Shown: positions 5,861-6,280 of the stretch, piece after piece | Position numbering within the stretch: the first letter of the stretch is position 1 | Layout of the letters: the number at the start of each line of letters is the position of its first letter | Source of the DNA: Candidatus Bathyarchaeota archaeon | GTDB lineage: Archaea > Thermoproteota > Bathyarchaeia > Bathyarchaeales > Bathycorpusculaceae | Length of the DNA stretch: 6,280 nucleotides | Assembly (NCBI GenBank): GCA_030630585.1 | Contig: DAOVMU010000094.1 | Span: 1 to 6,280, forward strand | Direction: 5' to 3' | Translations under genes and position numbers: made by a program | Notes under the pieces: generated by a model | What the model was told of the DNA's origin: nothing | What the model saw: the letters and a program-made list of their open reading frames with translations, nothing else | The model's database searches: none

Positions 5861-6280
5861 TTGTTGCTCTCCTCTCTCTGAAAGTGCTCATATAGAATAT
5901 GAATCTTCTCAATTTATGGTTATTGAGTATCCAATTCGCCGTGGTATCCACGATGCGTTTGAATTGGCTGTAGTTCCATTTTGCAATCTTATCGGCAATA
6001 AATAGAGGCTTGTTGTGGCCGAAGGCTTCGGGTATACTAGAAGGCGCCATAGCAGCCAAAACAGTCATTGTCAGATTTTGAAGCTTGTTTGTAACATTTT
6101 TATCCATAAAAAGAATAACCTCAACGGGCTCTTTTGCACCACCGAACTCGTTCCAGAATTCTACAACGTTTTCGGGCTTGTAATCGTATTCTGGATAAAC
6201 CAAACGGTCTGTAAGCAAGACATTACTCCGCAACATAGGGTCGGTTTTGGCTTGGCTTAGCTGCACATACGTTTTCAGAA
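5832..6280 (-). CDS. Probable NurA-like nuclease, C-terminal part (runs off right edge)
   Basis: About 149 C-terminal codons are visible and the frame stays open to the window edge. The GTG at 6266 has no ribosome binding site and is probably internal. The segment NKPLFIADKIAKWNYSQFK resembles the C-terminal NurA block in which a Pro-Leu is followed by an Ala-Asp/His and a basic residue. The preceding VEVILFMDKNVTN and MLRSNVLLTDRLVYP are compatible with that domain. NurA is a 5'-3' nuclease that acts with HerA on DNA ends. Position directly upstream of herA with a 29-base overlap strongly suggests a functional partner. The N-terminal catalytic aspartate motif is outside the window, so the assignment rests on context and a weak match. 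Another HerA partner nuclease remains possible. Confidence 0.45.
   Translation of the reverse strand, partial: LKTYVQLSQAKTDPMLRSNVLLTDRLVYPEYDYKPENVVEFWNEFGGAKEPVEVILFMDKNVTNKLQNLTMTVLAAMAPSSIPEAFGHNKPLFIADKIAKWNYSQFKRIVDTTANWILNNHKLRRFIFYMSTFRERRATIEAARRERI
5869..5874 (-). promoter_or_regulatory. Shine-Dalgarno site that fixes the TTG start of herA
   Basis: The minus strand reads GAGGAG within a GA-rich run, 8 bases before TTG 5860. It lies inside the coding region of the upstream nuclease-like gene, which suggests coupled translation. Confidence 0.6.

Overview
The window looks archaeal. The grounds are a HerA-type ATPase gene following a probable NurA-type partner, a two-subunit 2-oxoacid:ferredoxin oxidoreductase of the fused gamma-alpha kind, a DUF5320/DUF134 divergent pair, TATA-like promoter elements, and GG-rich Shine-Dalgarno sites in front of ATG and TTG starts. 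The moderate AT richness and gene content would fit an uncultured TACK-type archaeon such as a Bathyarchaeia member. That placement is inference; no rRNA or other marker gene is present.

Layout. At the left edge, reading leftwards, is the start of a Gly/Arg-rich DUF5320 protein (1-160, cut by the edge). It is divergent from a 100-residue DUF134 helix-turn-helix protein (274-576). The 577-843 stretch holds no convincing gene. It does hold a 74-bp interrupted palindrome with perfect 14-bp arms (689-702 and 749-762). Two small cysteine-containing ORFs follow in the same frame (844-1032 and 1033-1236), separated only by a TAA. The second overlaps the end of the next, convergent gene by 33 bp.

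From about 1204 to the right edge every confident gene is on the minus strand. In transcription order these are a probable NurA-like C-terminal fragment (6280-5832), a HerA-like ATPase with a TTG start (5860-3980), a 248-bp gap, then korA (3731-2046) and korB (2049-1204). The nuclease-like gene and herA overlap by 29 bp; korA and korB overlap by 4 bp (ATGA). Each overlap suggests co-translation.

Functionally there are three blocks: a DUF5320/DUF134 pair often found near Fe-S or metal-cofactor genes, a ferredoxin-linked 2-oxoacid oxidoreductase, and a DNA-end-processing ATPase/nuclease pair. The least explained parts are the tandem small Cys ORFs, the palindrome upstream of them, and the herA-korA gap, where a strong ribosome binding site sits in front of a 28-codon hydrophobic ORF. 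None of these is proven to be a new system.
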